A stretch of DNA of 64,000 bases from Schaalia suimastitidis DSM 15538. Its GTDB lineage: Bacteria; Actinomycetota; Actinomycetes; Actinomycetales; Actinomycetaceae. A program made the position numbers and the translations under genes. A model generated the notes under the pieces. The model saw nothing but the letters and a program-made list of their open reading frames with translations, was not told the DNA's origin and ran no database searches. The stretch spans positions 245,064 to 309,063 of the forward strand of contig NZ_KE386848.1 in NCBI RefSeq assembly GCF_000429105.1, in the 5' to 3' direction. Of this stretch, positions 27,711 to 36,721 are shown one piece after another (the first letter of the stretch is position 1; every line of letters starts with the position of its first letter).

Positions 27711-28126
27711 ACCTTACGCTCATCATCCACAGTGTGATTGTCTTTGGCACACTCCTTGTCGCAGTATTTTTAGGCTGGGGCATCACTGCACTTATCTTGC
27801 GCCTAGCGAAAGTCCGTAATTTTGCGGCACCGGTACCGCGAGCAAAAGATGGCACTTCGCTACTTCTGGACGACGAACATCTTCGTCAACCTCTGCTGCG
27901 CGGAGGATTGTGGATTGGTATCCTCGAACGTCTTGCTATCGCGGTGTGTGTCCTTGGTGGGCATCCTGAGTTAATATCGCTGGTCGTCGCTGTGAAAGGC
28001 CTGGGTCGTTATCCGGAGCTACATCGCAACCCTGAAGCTGCTGAACGCTTCCTCATAGGAACTGCCGCCTCGATGCTGACCGCTGTTGCTATCGGTCTTC
28101 TGGGCCGCTATCTCCTTACCCTTTAA
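27704..28126 (+). CDS. Small membrane protein paired with the SatD-like gene
   Basis: A 140-residue protein with about three membrane helices: residues 3-30, 65-88 and 115-138. Conserved-looking blocks are GGLWIGILERLAIAVCVLGG, KGLGRYPEL and AERFLIGTAASMLTA. ATG 27704 is favoured over GTG 27698 for spacing from AGGGAG. It overlaps the satD-like gene and is followed after 15 bases by thiL. The function is unknown; its coupling suggests that the SatD-like protein and this membrane protein act together. Confidence 0.75.
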   Translation: MLNLTLIIHSVIVFGTLLVAVFLGWGITALILRLAKVRNFAAPVPRAKDGTSLLLDDEHLRQPLLRGGLWIGILERLAIAVCVLGGHPELISLVVAVKGLGRYPELHRNPEAAERFLIGTAASMLTAVAIGLLGRYLLTL

Positions 28127-28141
28127 TTTTTCGGGAATCCC

Positions 28142-29128
28142 ATGCGTATCCGTGACCTTGACGAGGCGGAACTGATCGCGCGTTTTCGCCGTGTCCTCCC
28201 AGCAGGCGAACGCACTCTCATCGGCTCAGGTGACGACTGTGCGATGATCGCAGCCCCCGAGGGGCATTTTGTTGTCACCACCGACGTACTCGTCGAAGGG
28301 CGCCACTTTCGTACGGACTGGTCGCGAGCCTTCGACATCGGACAACGTGCCGCCGCCCAAAACCTTGCCGATATTGCCGCCATGGGTGCACGTACCTCAG
28401 CACTGGTAGTCTCCCTTGTACTGCCTAGTGACACGCAAGTGGAGTGGATCGTTGATCTTGTGGCAGGTTTTGGGGCACGCACTGCAAAGGCGGGCGCTGA
28501 GGTGGTCGGTGGGGATCTGTCGGGAGGGCAAAGTCTTACGATTGCTGTCACTGCAATGGGCTACTGCCCAGGCCCTGTCCTTACTCGAGGCGGTGCCCAC
28601 GTTGGCGACACAATTGCCGTCGCAGGGACACTAGGTCTGTCCGCAGCTGGGCTTGCCCTGCTGTCAGGAGGATATATCGACGCGCGAGAGCACACAATTG
28701 ACGATGATGACCTTGCCCCATGTCTGGCCATCTACCGCGCGCCTGAGCCTCCTTTGGACTGCGGTGTGCAGGCAGCCCAGGCAGGCGCCTCGGCAATGAT
28801 GGATATATCCGATGGCCTCCTCATTGACGCTGCTCGGATGGGGAAAGCAAGCGGTGTGTGCATGGCGATAGATAGCGCACTACTGAGGGGCGACCTGACC
28901 AGGCTTGCCGCTGCATCGGCCCTTACTGGGGTAGCCGCGCGCCAGTGGGTCTTGGGTGGGGGAGAAGACCATGCTTTACTGGCCACGTTCCCACCCTCAT
29001 GCGTATTACCCGAAGGTTTTCGACCCATCGGTATCGTGCGTGAATATGCGGGCGGACAAACACCGAGGGTCCTTATTGACGGGGCTGAACCTGAGCAGGC
29101 AATGGGGTGGGATCATTTCGCCCGTTGA
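28142..29128 (+). CDS. thiL: Thiamine-monophosphate kinase
   Basis: A 328-residue AIR-synthase-fold ATP enzyme that makes thiamine diphosphate. Seen: GSGDDCAMI near residue 28, VTTDVLVEGRHFR near 44, NLADIAAMGA near 74, GGDLSGG near 122 and MMDISDGLLIDAARM near 220, with Asp residues for magnesium. Length is typical. Placed in the same direction as the satD-like pair with a 15-base gap, so it may be read from the ladder promoter. Confidence 0.93.
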   Translation: MRIRDLDEAELIARFRRVLPAGERTLIGSGDDCAMIAAPEGHFVVTTDVLVEGRHFRTDWSRAFDIGQRAAAQNLADIAAMGARTSALVVSLVLPSDTQVEWIVDLVAGFGARTAKAGAEVVGGDLSGGQSLTIAVTAMGYCPGPVLTRGGAHVGDTIAVAGTLGLSAAGLALLSGGYIDAREHTIDDDDLAPCLAIYRAPEPPLDCGVQAAQAGASAMMDISDGLLIDAARMGKASGVCMAIDSALLRGDLTRLAAASALTGVAARQWVLGGGEDHALLATFPPSCVLPEGFRPIGIVREYAGGQTPRVLIDGAEPEQAMGWDHFAR

Positions 29129-29220
29129 AGCGGCCCGCCGCTCAGACAGCACACCGTACGTGCGCACACTAAAGGGGCCTACCGCAGTGGCAAGCCCCTG
29201 TTGAGTGTCAAGATGCGCAA

Positions 29221-29412
29221 TCAGATATTGCGAGTCACCTTGTCAGATTTCAGGCATTTAGTGCAAACGTTCAGGCGCTTGGGAGTGCCTTCAACGATCG
29301 CGCGCACACGCTGGATATTCGGGTTCCACCGGCGGTTCGTGCGCACGTGTGAGTGCGACACGCTCTTGCCGAAGCCAGGTCCCTTACCGCACACATCACA
29401 AACGGCAGCCAC
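29221..29412 (-). CDS. rpmB: 50S ribosomal protein L28
   Basis: A 63-residue ribosomal protein. The start is GTG at 29412 (minus), 6 bases behind GAGGAG; this gives the family N-terminus [15 protein letters not shown], whereas the upstream ATG adds a non-family stretch. Two Cys pairs (CDVC and CTKC) form a zinc ribbon, so this is the zinc-containing C+ form. It points away from the DAK2-domain gene, the usual actinobacterial arrangement. Confidence 0.94.
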   Translation of the reverse strand: MAAVCDVCGKGPGFGKSVSHSHVRTNRRWNPNIQRVRAIVEGTPKRLNVCTKCLKSDKVTRNI

Positions 29413-29624
29413 GATGATCTCCTCGGTTTTCACGTCCATCCAGCTCGCAGACTACGAGCCGGTACACAACGAAGGCTTACGCCAACGCAGGCAACCATGA
29501 CAGGATAGCCGATCGCGGCGCACAAACCAACTCTGAAGCGACCAATATGCGTGTCAGGTGGCACACATCCACGCTGGCGTCGACAATAGATCGTACCGAT
29601 TCGAACTCAAAATGTGGAGGAATT

Positions 29625-31229
29625 GTGCCTCTTGACGCTGCCGCAATGACACGCGCACTGCGCATCGCCCACGACGAAACACGGCGGCTCACCACATTCC
29701 TTGATGACCTCGACGGATGGGGTAACGGCGACTGCGATACCGGCAGTAATGCCACGCGTACCTTCGCCGCTATGACACAGGTACTCGAACGCCAAAAGCA
29801 GCACGGCCTCGACGAGACACTACAGCTTGCAGTGGAAACCGGCATCCGATACGCCAGTGGACACGTTGGCATCCTCATCACCGCCCTGCTGGCAGCGTGG
29901 GCCCGTACCGTTGACGAACTGGGCGTCACTAAAGAACTTACCCCCGTGCAAACACGACGAATGCTTGCCAGCGGAGTAGGCGACAGCCACATGCATTTTT
30001 CCAGCGCCCTCAACGCCGTATTTCATGAGGCCGTTACTGAAGTGCGTGACCTCGGCACTACCCTTCCCTCAGTTGAAGAAATCGTCAGTATCTTTAGTGG
30101 GCAAGCCAATTTTGGCCTGATTGAGTCCGTGCCTGACGGCGGCGGTCGTATCGACGCTGGAGCGGCCGTCATGACGATTCTGCTTGCGTCACTTGATGCG
30201 GCAACGCGCGACGACACCTCCATGTTGCATGACTTGACGCGCATGCTGGCTGAGCTAGCTGCCCGCGGTGAAGAAGGCGCCCCAAGTATCGCCCGGCCAG
30301 ACCCTTCACGTTCCTTCACTGTGGACCTTCTTGTGGAAGGGATGGAAGAAGACGCCGAGGCGCTACGGACAACGCTGACACGCCTCGGCGCACGCTTTTC
30401 CAGTGTGGGCACCACTGACCTCTTTGGTATCGGCACGTGGCGTTTCCACATTGATACCTCAGCGCCACTTGCAGTGCGTCCGCGACGCGGTACCCTGTTG
30501 CGTTTCCACGTGGTCGATTCGCGCCCCGATGACCTTATAGGGGAAGATACGCTGTCTGATGGGGTGACGCACCGCGGCATCCGGTTGCTTGAACGACGCC
30601 CACGACGCCGCGTTGAACGGGCGACCGTACTTGCCTGCACACAAACGCCGGGCCTAGTGGAAGACCTGGCTCGTTGTGGTGCGCAGGTGATCTACAAGCC
30701 AACCTTGGCCGATAAAGAAATCCTTCTTCATCTTGCGCGTTCCAGCCGCGCGGGCGTCGTCGCCTTAGTGTCTTGCGATGGTGCCACTCATCGCCTGTGT
30801 CAATCTGTGGCAGCAGAATTAGCTCGTGAGGATATTCGCGCCATCATCCCAGGGACGCAGGATGAACTATCGGCATTTGTTGTCACACGTGCATGTGCAC
30901 CGATATTCGTCCCCCAACCAGGTGGACGTGAAGTTGCGTCCTTGCTGGAGGCCGTCATTCGTGAAGCAGCGGAGGTGGCTATGGTTCGCAGCGTCGTGCT
31001 GCCAGTGCCCGATGGGCCTGTCGAAGAATATGTGCCGACGGTACTGCGGGAGATTTTTACCCATAATCCGCGTCAACTGCGTCTGTTACTTGCTGCGGGG
31101 CCTGACGATGCTATGGCACCAGCATTGCGGCAGCTCTTGTCAACCCCGGGGGCGGGCTGGTGGAGTTTGCCATTGGAAGTTGTAGACGGTGCAGGGCCGG
31201 GCCCCCATCTCATCCAGGGCTTGTCATGA
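29625..31229 (+). CDS. DAK2 (DhaL/FakA-like) domain protein
   Basis: A 534-residue protein. The N-terminal DAK2 domain carries GDCDTGSNATRTF near residue 36, keeping the Asp-x-Asp-Thr-Gly-x-Asn pattern that binds magnesium-ATP, although the usual PDGDTG is changed. VGDSHMHFSSALN occupies the place of the second conserved loop. The C-terminal half resembles the DegV-binding part of YloV/FakA proteins. Fatty acid kinase-like activity is known for FakA; whether this divergent form is active is uncertain. It starts at GTG 29625 directly after GGAGGAATT. The stop overlaps recG by 4 bases, a conserved actinobacterial pairing. Confidence 0.8.
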   Translation: MPLDAAAMTRALRIAHDETRRLTTFLDDLDGWGNGDCDTGSNATRTFAAMTQVLERQKQHGLDETLQLAVETGIRYASGHVGILITALLAAWARTVDELGVTKELTPVQTRRMLASGVGDSHMHFSSALNAVFHEAVTEVRDLGTTLPSVEEIVSIFSGQANFGLIESVPDGGGRIDAGAAVMTILLASLDAATRDDTSMLHDLTRMLAELAARGEEGAPSIARPDPSRSFTVDLLVEGMEEDAEALRTTLTRLGARFSSVGTTDLFGIGTWRFHIDTSAPLAVRPRRGTLLRFHVVDSRPDDLIGEDTLSDGVTHRGIRLLERRPRRRVERATVLACTQTPGLVEDLARCGAQVIYKPTLADKEILLHLARSSRAGVVALVSCDGATHRLCQSVAAELAREDIRAIIPGTQDELSAFVVTRACAPIFVPQPGGREVASLLEAVIREAAEVAMVRSVVLPVPDGPVEEYVPTVLREIFTHNPRQLRLLLAAGPDDAMAPALRQLLSTPGAGWWSLPLEVVDGAGPGPHLIQGLS

Positions 31230-33541
31230 GCGAATTACTCACACCGCTGGACCTGCGCCTTCCTGCGCGTGTGGCCAAGAAATTCGCCGCAGTCGGTATT
31301 GACACGGTGGGGGATTTGCTGGCGATCGCGCCTCGGCGCTACTACCACTGGGGACGTCTCACCTCGATGCGTGCCCTACGTGAAGGTGAAGACGTTACGC
31401 TACTTGCTGAGGTAGTCAGCCAACGCCTCGTCGCGAACCGTAACCGTGGCGGCGTGCGTCTTGAAGTGGTCCTGACTGACGGCAGTGAAACCATGTCAGC
31501 CACCTTCTTTGCTGCCAACGAATACAAACTGATCCCACATCGCGCGATTTTGAAAGTGGGTGAGCAATTCCTTTTTGCTGGCAAAGTAGGTTCTTACCGC
31601 GGCAAACTTCAACTTACCCACCCCGAATTCGAAGGTGCCGACGGCGACGCCACCCAGTTTGAACGCGCCTGGCAGCGACCAATACCGATTTACCCTGCAG
31701 GAAAAGGACTGACGTCGTGGGTGATCGCCCGCTCGGTCGGTATGCTCCTTGACAGCATTGACGAGGCCACCTGCCCCGATCCGCTACCAGCTGACCTACG
31801 CAAGAAATACGCACTTCCCACCTATGCGCAGACGTTTCAGTTACTTCATCGTCCGGAAAATGATGAGGAGCAGCAGCGTGCGCGCCGTGGACTTGCTTGG
31901 CGTGAAGCCTATATCCTCCAGCTCGCCCTCCTTGCCTCGCGCCTGCACGATGACGCTCAAACCGCCCCAGTGAGCTTCCGGCGTGGCAATGCGGTGCTCG
32001 CTGCGACGACTCAGGCGCTACCTTTCAGGCTCACGCAGGCACAAAACGATGCTCTGGCTACCATCGGTGCTGAATTAGAATCGGCACAGCCTGCGCAACG
32101 TCTCCTCCAAGCAGATGTGGGCGCAGGTAAAACGGCGGTGGCACTACTCGCCTTAGCTCAGGTGATTGGTGCTGGCCATCAGGGGGCACTCCTTGCTCCT
32201 ACAGAAGTCCTTGCCGAACAACATGCGACGTCGCTGAAGGCGCTTCTTGTGGCAGACCATAGTGGGGCCAGCAATCGTGGCGCCGATGGTCACGGCGCCG
32301 ACCATGGTGTGGACGACCATGCAGGTGAGGTACTTTTTCCCCTGCATTTGCTTACGGCCTCGACACCACCGGCGCAGCGGCGTGCCATACTTACCGACCT
32401 TGAACAGGGCACCCCCTGCCTGGTCGTGGGAACGCATGCGCTGGTCCAGGACGGCATCGAATTTGCCGACCTGGCGTTAGTGGTGGTCGATGAACAGCAT
32501 CGTTTTGGTGTTGCCCAACGTGACAAATTGCGCAACGCGTCGCATAGCGGAACCCCTCACCAAATTGTGATGACCGCGACGCCTATTCCTCGCACGGTGG
32601 CGATGACAATATTTGGTGACCTAGAAGAAAGCCGGATGGAAGGTCTACCACCAGGCCGAAGCCCAGTGACAACACACCTGGTGAATGCAGCGAATACACA
32701 GTGGATAGACCGGCTGTGGGCGCGTGCTCGCGAAGAAATCGACCAAGGTGGCCGCGTCTATGTGGTGTGTCCTCGCATTGATGCTGACGATGCGTCGAAT
32801 GGCACCGACAATCTGCCCCACAGCGACGTGGAACCGCGCGGTGCCGATGGTGGCTGGTATCACGATGAGGATTCGCTTCACGGCAACATTGCCCAATCAG
32901 ATGATGGTGTCGACGGGGGGCGCAGCACTGCGCCATTGGCAAGCGTTGAAACAATGGCCGCACAATTAGCCGTGCGCGCCGATTTTGCCGACATTGACAT
33001 TGCGTGCCTGAGCGGGCGTGACAGTGCTGAGGTTAAACAAGAGACGATGAGGCGTTTTGCTTCTGGCGCCTCTCCACTTCTTGTTGCCACAACCGTGGTT
33101 GAAGTGGGCATTGATGTACCTGAGGCTACAATGATGGTCATCGTCGATGCGCAACAATTCGGCCTGTCACAACTTCATCAGCTCCGTGGTCGTGTTGGTC
33201 GGTCCCACAAGGCTGGGATTTGTATGGCCATCCACCGCGATCACCTTGGTGCTACCGCGCTGGCAAGGCTGGACGCATTCGCATCCACAACAAACGGTTT
33301 TGAGTTGGCAGAGGCTGACCTGAAATTACGCCGCGAAGGGGATGTCTTGGGGGCAGATCAATCAGGCCGCACATCGACCTTAAAGTACCTCTCGGTGCTG
33401 CGCGATGGTGACATTATTCGCCAGGCACGCGACGAAGCTCAGCGTCTCCTTCAGGCTGACCCGATGCTGGACGCCCATCCATTGCTGCGCAGTGTCCTTA
33501 GTGAACACAATGGCGGGGTACGTTGGCTGTCGCGTAGTTAA
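31226..33541 (+). CDS. recG: ATP-dependent DNA helicase RecG
   Basis: A 771-residue helicase that reverses stalled forks and processes branched DNA. An OB-fold wedge domain (about 55-165) is followed by helicase lobes: Walker A VGAGKTAVAL near 300, DEQHRFG near 421, TATPIPRT near 451, VVEVGIDVPEATMMV near 625 and the QLRGRVGRS motif VI near 652. Two acidic Gly/His/Asp-rich insertions (about nt 32248-32325 and 32785-32935) are not part of the usual core. ATG 31226 overlaps the DAK2 gene; the frame upstream is the shadow of that gene. Confidence 0.93.
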   Translation: MSELLTPLDLRLPARVAKKFAAVGIDTVGDLLAIAPRRYYHWGRLTSMRALREGEDVTLLAEVVSQRLVANRNRGGVRLEVVLTDGSETMSATFFAANEYKLIPHRAILKVGEQFLFAGKVGSYRGKLQLTHPEFEGADGDATQFERAWQRPIPIYPAGKGLTSWVIARSVGMLLDSIDEATCPDPLPADLRKKYALPTYAQTFQLLHRPENDEEQQRARRGLAWREAYILQLALLASRLHDDAQTAPVSFRRGNAVLAATTQALPFRLTQAQNDALATIGAELESAQPAQRLLQADVGAGKTAVALLALAQVIGAGHQGALLAPTEVLAEQHATSLKALLVADHSGASNRGADGHGADHGVDDHAGEVLFPLHLLTASTPPAQRRAILTDLEQGTPCLVVGTHALVQDGIEFADLALVVVDEQHRFGVAQRDKLRNASHSGTPHQIVMTATPIPRTVAMTIFGDLEESRMEGLPPGRSPVTTHLVNAANTQWIDRLWARAREEIDQGGRVYVVCPRIDADDASNGTDNLPHSDVEPRGADGGWYHDEDSLHGNIAQSDDGVDGGRSTAPLASVETMAAQLAVRADFADIDIACLSGRDSAEVKQETMRRFASGASPLLVATTVVEVGIDVPEATMMVIVDAQQFGLSQLHQLRGRVGRSHKAGICMAIHRDHLGATALARLDAFASTTNGFELAEADLKLRREGDVLGADQSGRTSTLKYLSVLRDGDIIRQARDEAQRLLQADPMLDAHPLLRSVLSEHNGGVRWLSRS

Positions 33542-33612
33542 AGGTTGTGCGTTAGCTGCTGTGCTGTGAAGGGTCCTTGCCACCTGAAGGCGCTTGTCAC
33601 GCTCGAAGAACC

Positions 33613-33618
33613 TAAGAT
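33613..33618 (+). promoter_or_regulatory. Predicted -10 element of a leaderless rsmD mRNA
   Basis: TAAGAT sits 6 bases before ATG 33625 in the 83-base gap after recG; no ribosome-binding sequence lies between. It suggests a separate leaderless transcript for rsmD-coaD-sepIVA. Confidence 0.45.
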
Positions 33619-33624
33619 ACGCAT

Positions 33625-34206
33625 ATGACCAGAATCGTTGCAGGCACCGCCAAAGGCCGCGTCCTCCAGGTGCCATCCAAGGGAACGAGGCCCACTTCTG
33701 AGCGTGTTCGTGAAGCGCTGTTTTCGCGCCTTGTCCACTGGGGTGTCATTGACGAGGCGATGGTCCTTGATCTTTTCGCGGGTAGTGGGGCACTGGGACT
33801 GGAGGCCTTGTCACGAGGCGCCGGGCAGGCGACCTTCGTTGATAGCGGCAAAGACGCGTGTCGGGTAATACAGGCCAATATTGCTGCCACGGGACTGAGA
33901 GGGCAGGTGTGTCGCAACGATGTTGTGGGCTACCTTGCCGCCGGCTCTGAGGCCCAATCGTGTCGAGGCGAGGTTGGCCTCGTCTTCATCGACCCTCCGT
34001 ATGACATTGCTGAACAGACCTTGACCGACACCTTGGGGGCACTTGGGCCGTGGATAACTCCTGATGCCCTAATTGTCGTCGAGCGATCCAAACGAAGCCC
34101 CCAGCCGAACTGGCCAACCTTTCTCCAGTGTGAAGATGTTTCAACCTGGGGTGAAACAGTCTGCTGGTTCGCTGGGCCACCGCTGAACGCAAAGGAAACA
34201 CAATGA
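33625..34206 (+). CDS. rsmD: 16S rRNA (guanine-966 N2)-methyltransferase
   Basis: A 193-residue Rossmann-fold methyltransferase. Seen: MTRIVAGTAKGR and RPTSERVREALFS at the start, S-adenosylmethionine loop VLDLFAGSGALGLEALSRGA near residue 48 and the N-methylase motif DPPYD near 122. It overlaps coaD by 4 bases, a widespread pair. Confidence 0.94.
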   Translation: MTRIVAGTAKGRVLQVPSKGTRPTSERVREALFSRLVHWGVIDEAMVLDLFAGSGALGLEALSRGAGQATFVDSGKDACRVIQANIAATGLRGQVCRNDVVGYLAAGSEAQSCRGEVGLVFIDPPYDIAEQTLTDTLGALGPWITPDALIVVERSKRSPQPNWPTFLQCEDVSTWGETVCWFAGPPLNAKETQ

Positions 34207-34679
34207 CGTTACGTACTGTGCTTGTTCCAGGAAGTTTTGACCCTTTTACCGTTGGCCACCTTGACATCGTGCAGCGGGCGTGCGCACTAGCTGACCACGT
34301 GGTGGTAGCAGTGGGGACAAACCGCACAAAAAGGCCAATGTTTACGCTCGCTCAGCGCCGCGCCATGATCGAAGCGGCCACACGACACCTTCCGCAGGTG
34401 AGTGTCATCCCGATGGAAGGTACGCTGATCGATGCCTACCGTGAGGCGGGTGCAGGTGCGGTGATCAAAGGGCTACGTGATGCCCACGATTTGACGTGGG
34501 AGCAAACACAGGCAGCAGTGAACCGTGAACTTGGTGGTGTAGAAACGGTGTATCTGCCAACGCAGAGCCAGTATGCTCATATTTCCTCCACGATGGTGCG
34601 TGAACTCTTGTCGTGGGGAATGGATATCTCTCGGTATGTTCCACAGGGTGTTAAAGCATTTATAGGCGACAATGAATGA
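34203..34679 (+). CDS. coaD: Phosphopantetheine adenylyltransferase
   Basis: A 158-residue nucleotidyltransferase of coenzyme A synthesis. GSFDPFTVGHLDIVQRA near residue 9 contains the T-x-G-H motif, and ISSTMVREL near 128 the second nucleotide-binding motif. Length is typical. Confidence 0.95.
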   Translation: MTLRTVLVPGSFDPFTVGHLDIVQRACALADHVVVAVGTNRTKRPMFTLAQRRAMIEAATRHLPQVSVIPMEGTLIDAYREAGAGAVIKGLRDAHDLTWEQTQAAVNRELGGVETVYLPTQSQYAHISSTMVRELLSWGMDISRYVPQGVKAFIGDNE

Positions 34680-34715
34680 TGAAGCTTCACTGCGACTTCG
34701 ACATTTGGAGGATAT

Positions 34716-35414
34716 ATGTCGCAACAGGACGCTCCTGAATGGGAGGATCAGGCCGTATACGGTCCTTCAACGGTCATTGCTGTCCTTGATCGAATTGAAG
34801 ACCTGGTCGATGACGCTCGCAGTGTGCCACTGTCAGCCAATGTGATGGTCAACAAAGCCGAAATTAAAGACCTTATTGAACAGGCCAGGGAGGCGCTCCC
34901 AGAGGATATTGTCAATGCTGACGCTGTTGTTGCCGATGCCGATGCTTTGTTGGGTCGGGCTGATTCGGCGGCAGAAGTGACCATCGCTGAGGCAAATACG
35001 CGTGCGCGCACAACCCTTGACCAGGCACGTGAGAAGGCAGAGCAGTTGGTTGAGGATGCCACGCAGCAGGCAACGGCGACCACAGCCCGTGCAGCTGAAG
35101 AAGCGGAACGGATTCGACAAGACGCGCAACGTGAGGCCGAAGAGATACTGGCTGATGCTAAAGCTCAGGCTGAACGCATGGTGACCACAGAGAATATTGC
35201 TCAGATGGCTCAAGACCGTGCTCGACAGATCGTTGCTGAAGCGCGTCGGGTGGATGCGCAGCTGCGCAGTGGCGCTGATGACTATGCGGCAAAGTGTTTG
35301 ACTGAAGTGTCGACGCTACTTCATGATCTGCAGCGCCGCACTGACGCAGGCCGCAGGGCAATTGCTCAACGTAATGGTGTTGATCGCACGGATGTGTCGT
35401 TGAACGATGACTGA
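34716..35414 (+). CDS. sepIVA: DivIVA-like coiled-coil protein SepIVA
   Basis: A 232-residue protein. A short ordered N-terminus (STVIAVLDRIEDLVDDARSV, then NVMVNKAEIKDLIEQAREAL) leads into a long Ala/Glu/Arg coiled coil (about 70-215). Start pattern, length and place directly before yceD and rnc match mycobacterial SepIVA, an essential division and polar-growth factor. ATG 34716 follows GGAGGATAT. It overlaps yceD by 8 bases. The assignment rests on remembered similarity plus gene order. Confidence 0.78.
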   Translation: MSQQDAPEWEDQAVYGPSTVIAVLDRIEDLVDDARSVPLSANVMVNKAEIKDLIEQAREALPEDIVNADAVVADADALLGRADSAAEVTIAEANTRARTTLDQAREKAEQLVEDATQQATATTARAAEEAERIRQDAQREAEEILADAKAQAERMVTTENIAQMAQDRARQIVAEARRVDAQLRSGADDYAAKCLTEVSTLLHDLQRRTDAGRRAIAQRNGVDRTDVSLNDD

Positions 35415-35949
35415 AAAGACGCTTGTCCTTTCGTTGATTGACCTACCTCGCCACATTGGTGCGCGTAAAGCGTACGACTGTGTGTGGATGGTGCCTGGTG
35501 ACCTGGGTACGCCTTCGATGTGCGTTGCCCAGGGTAGTGAACTGCCATTGTCGATAGAAGTAACCTCGGTTGATAACGGCGTACTTGTGCAGGTGCATAC
35601 CCGTGTTCTTCTCGAAGGCGAATGCGTGCGTTGCCTTGACCCAGTGACACGAAGCCACGATGTGAGCGCAGCGGAGGTGTTCTTCGAATCGGCGCCAACT
35701 GATGCGGATGACAATGATGAGTTTTTCCTCATTGGCCCCCGTGATACGGTAGATATTGAGCCGATGCTGCGTGATGCCATCGTGACACTGGTGGATGCGC
35801 GCCCGCTGTGTCGGCCGGAGTGCCCGGGGCTGTGCTCGGGATGCGGAGAAAAATGGGATGACTTGCCTGACGACCATGAGCACGTGGTGATCGATCCGCG
35901 TATGGCTTCATTGTCCGCGCTCCTTGACGGTATGGAAAGTAAACAGTGA
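35407..35949 (+). CDS. YceD-family (DUF177) protein
   Basis: A 180-residue protein of the YceD family, associated with 23S rRNA accumulation. The middle has GECVRCLDPVTRSHDV, and near the end CRPECPGLCSGCGEKW, a Cys-rich motif typical of actinobacterial members that may bind zinc. In many relatives rpmF follows; here rnc follows at once with a one-base overlap, as in mycobacteria. Confidence 0.88.
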   Translation: MTEKTLVLSLIDLPRHIGARKAYDCVWMVPGDLGTPSMCVAQGSELPLSIEVTSVDNGVLVQVHTRVLLEGECVRCLDPVTRSHDVSAAEVFFESAPTDADDNDEFFLIGPRDTVDIEPMLRDAIVTLVDARPLCRPECPGLCSGCGEKWDDLPDDHEHVVIDPRMASLSALLDGMESKQ

Positions 35950-36668
35950 TGGCACGTAAGACCCGCCTTCCGCAAGCAGTCGATCCCACGCCGTTACGTC
36001 AGCGGTGGGGCTGTGAGATCGACGATGAGCTGTTGAGGCTTGCATTGGTGCATCGCTCGTGGGCCAATGAGGCAGGGGGCGTGCCCAATAATGAGCGTCT
36101 TGAATTCTTGGGGGATTCTGTTCTGTCAATTGTGACGGCGGAGTATCTTTACGCGCATCATCCGTCACGACCGGAATCGGATTTGTCGCGTATGCGGGCG
36201 GCTGCGGTGGCGCAGGAGCCACTTGCCGAGGCGGCGCGACGTTTGCGTGTCGGTGACTACATTCTTCTGGGCAGGGGAGAGGATGCCTACGGTGGGCGCG
36301 ACAAGCCGTCGATACTATCCGATACTTTTGAAGCGCTTGTTGGTGCAACGTATTTGACGGTTGGCTTCGAAGCAACCCGCGCCGTTGTTTTGCGACACCT
36401 TGGATTCTTGCTCGAGCGTGCCGCCAGCAATTCTGCAGCGCGGGATTGGAAGACGGTGCTGGTGGAATATGGTCATGCACGTGGATACGGTGAGGTGACC
36501 TACGAGGTGACAGGTGAAGGACCTGATCATGCGCGGAGCTTCCATGCGCAGGTGTTCTTCGCTGGCAGAAGTGAATGTGTGGGGCAGGGAACTGCTTCAT
36601 CCAAGAAACATGCCGAGCATGCAGCGGCACGTGATGCTATGCGAAAATTTGGAGCAGAAATCGATTAG
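35949..36668 (+). CDS. rnc: Ribonuclease III
   Basis: A 239-residue double-strand-specific endoribonuclease. The catalytic signature NERLEFLGDSVLSIV lies near residue 45, the second acid set in DTFEALVGATYL near 120, and the double-stranded RNA-binding domain spans about 165-235 (TASSKKHAEHAAARDAM). ATG 35949 is preferred to GTG 35946. Confidence 0.95.
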   Translation: MARKTRLPQAVDPTPLRQRWGCEIDDELLRLALVHRSWANEAGGVPNNERLEFLGDSVLSIVTAEYLYAHHPSRPESDLSRMRAAAVAQEPLAEAARRLRVGDYILLGRGEDAYGGRDKPSILSDTFEALVGATYLTVGFEATRAVVLRHLGFLLERAASNSAARDWKTVLVEYGHARGYGEVTYEVTGEGPDHARSFHAQVFFAGRSECVGQGTASSKKHAEHAAARDAMRKFGAEID

Positions 36669-36671
36669 TCT

Positions 36672-36687
36672 TGGGACACAAGTCCCA
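36672..36687. promoter_or_regulatory. DevR/DosR-type box
   Basis: TGGGAC-ACAA-GTCCCA is a perfect palindrome with the half-sites and 4-base centre of the mycobacterial DevR box (consensus GGGACTWWAGTCCC). It begins 4 bases after the rnc stop and about 35 bases before the response regulator gene, where DevR-family regulators usually act on their own promoter. Confidence 0.7.
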
Positions 36688-36721
36688 GGGTAATGTCTAT
36701 TGTGATGTGAGTGAGTGTGAA

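Noticed and set aside
35949-35951. Missing rpmF between yceD and rnc as an anomaly
   Set aside because: Some Actinobacteria, including mycobacteria, have yceD directly followed by rnc, so the absence is not unusual.
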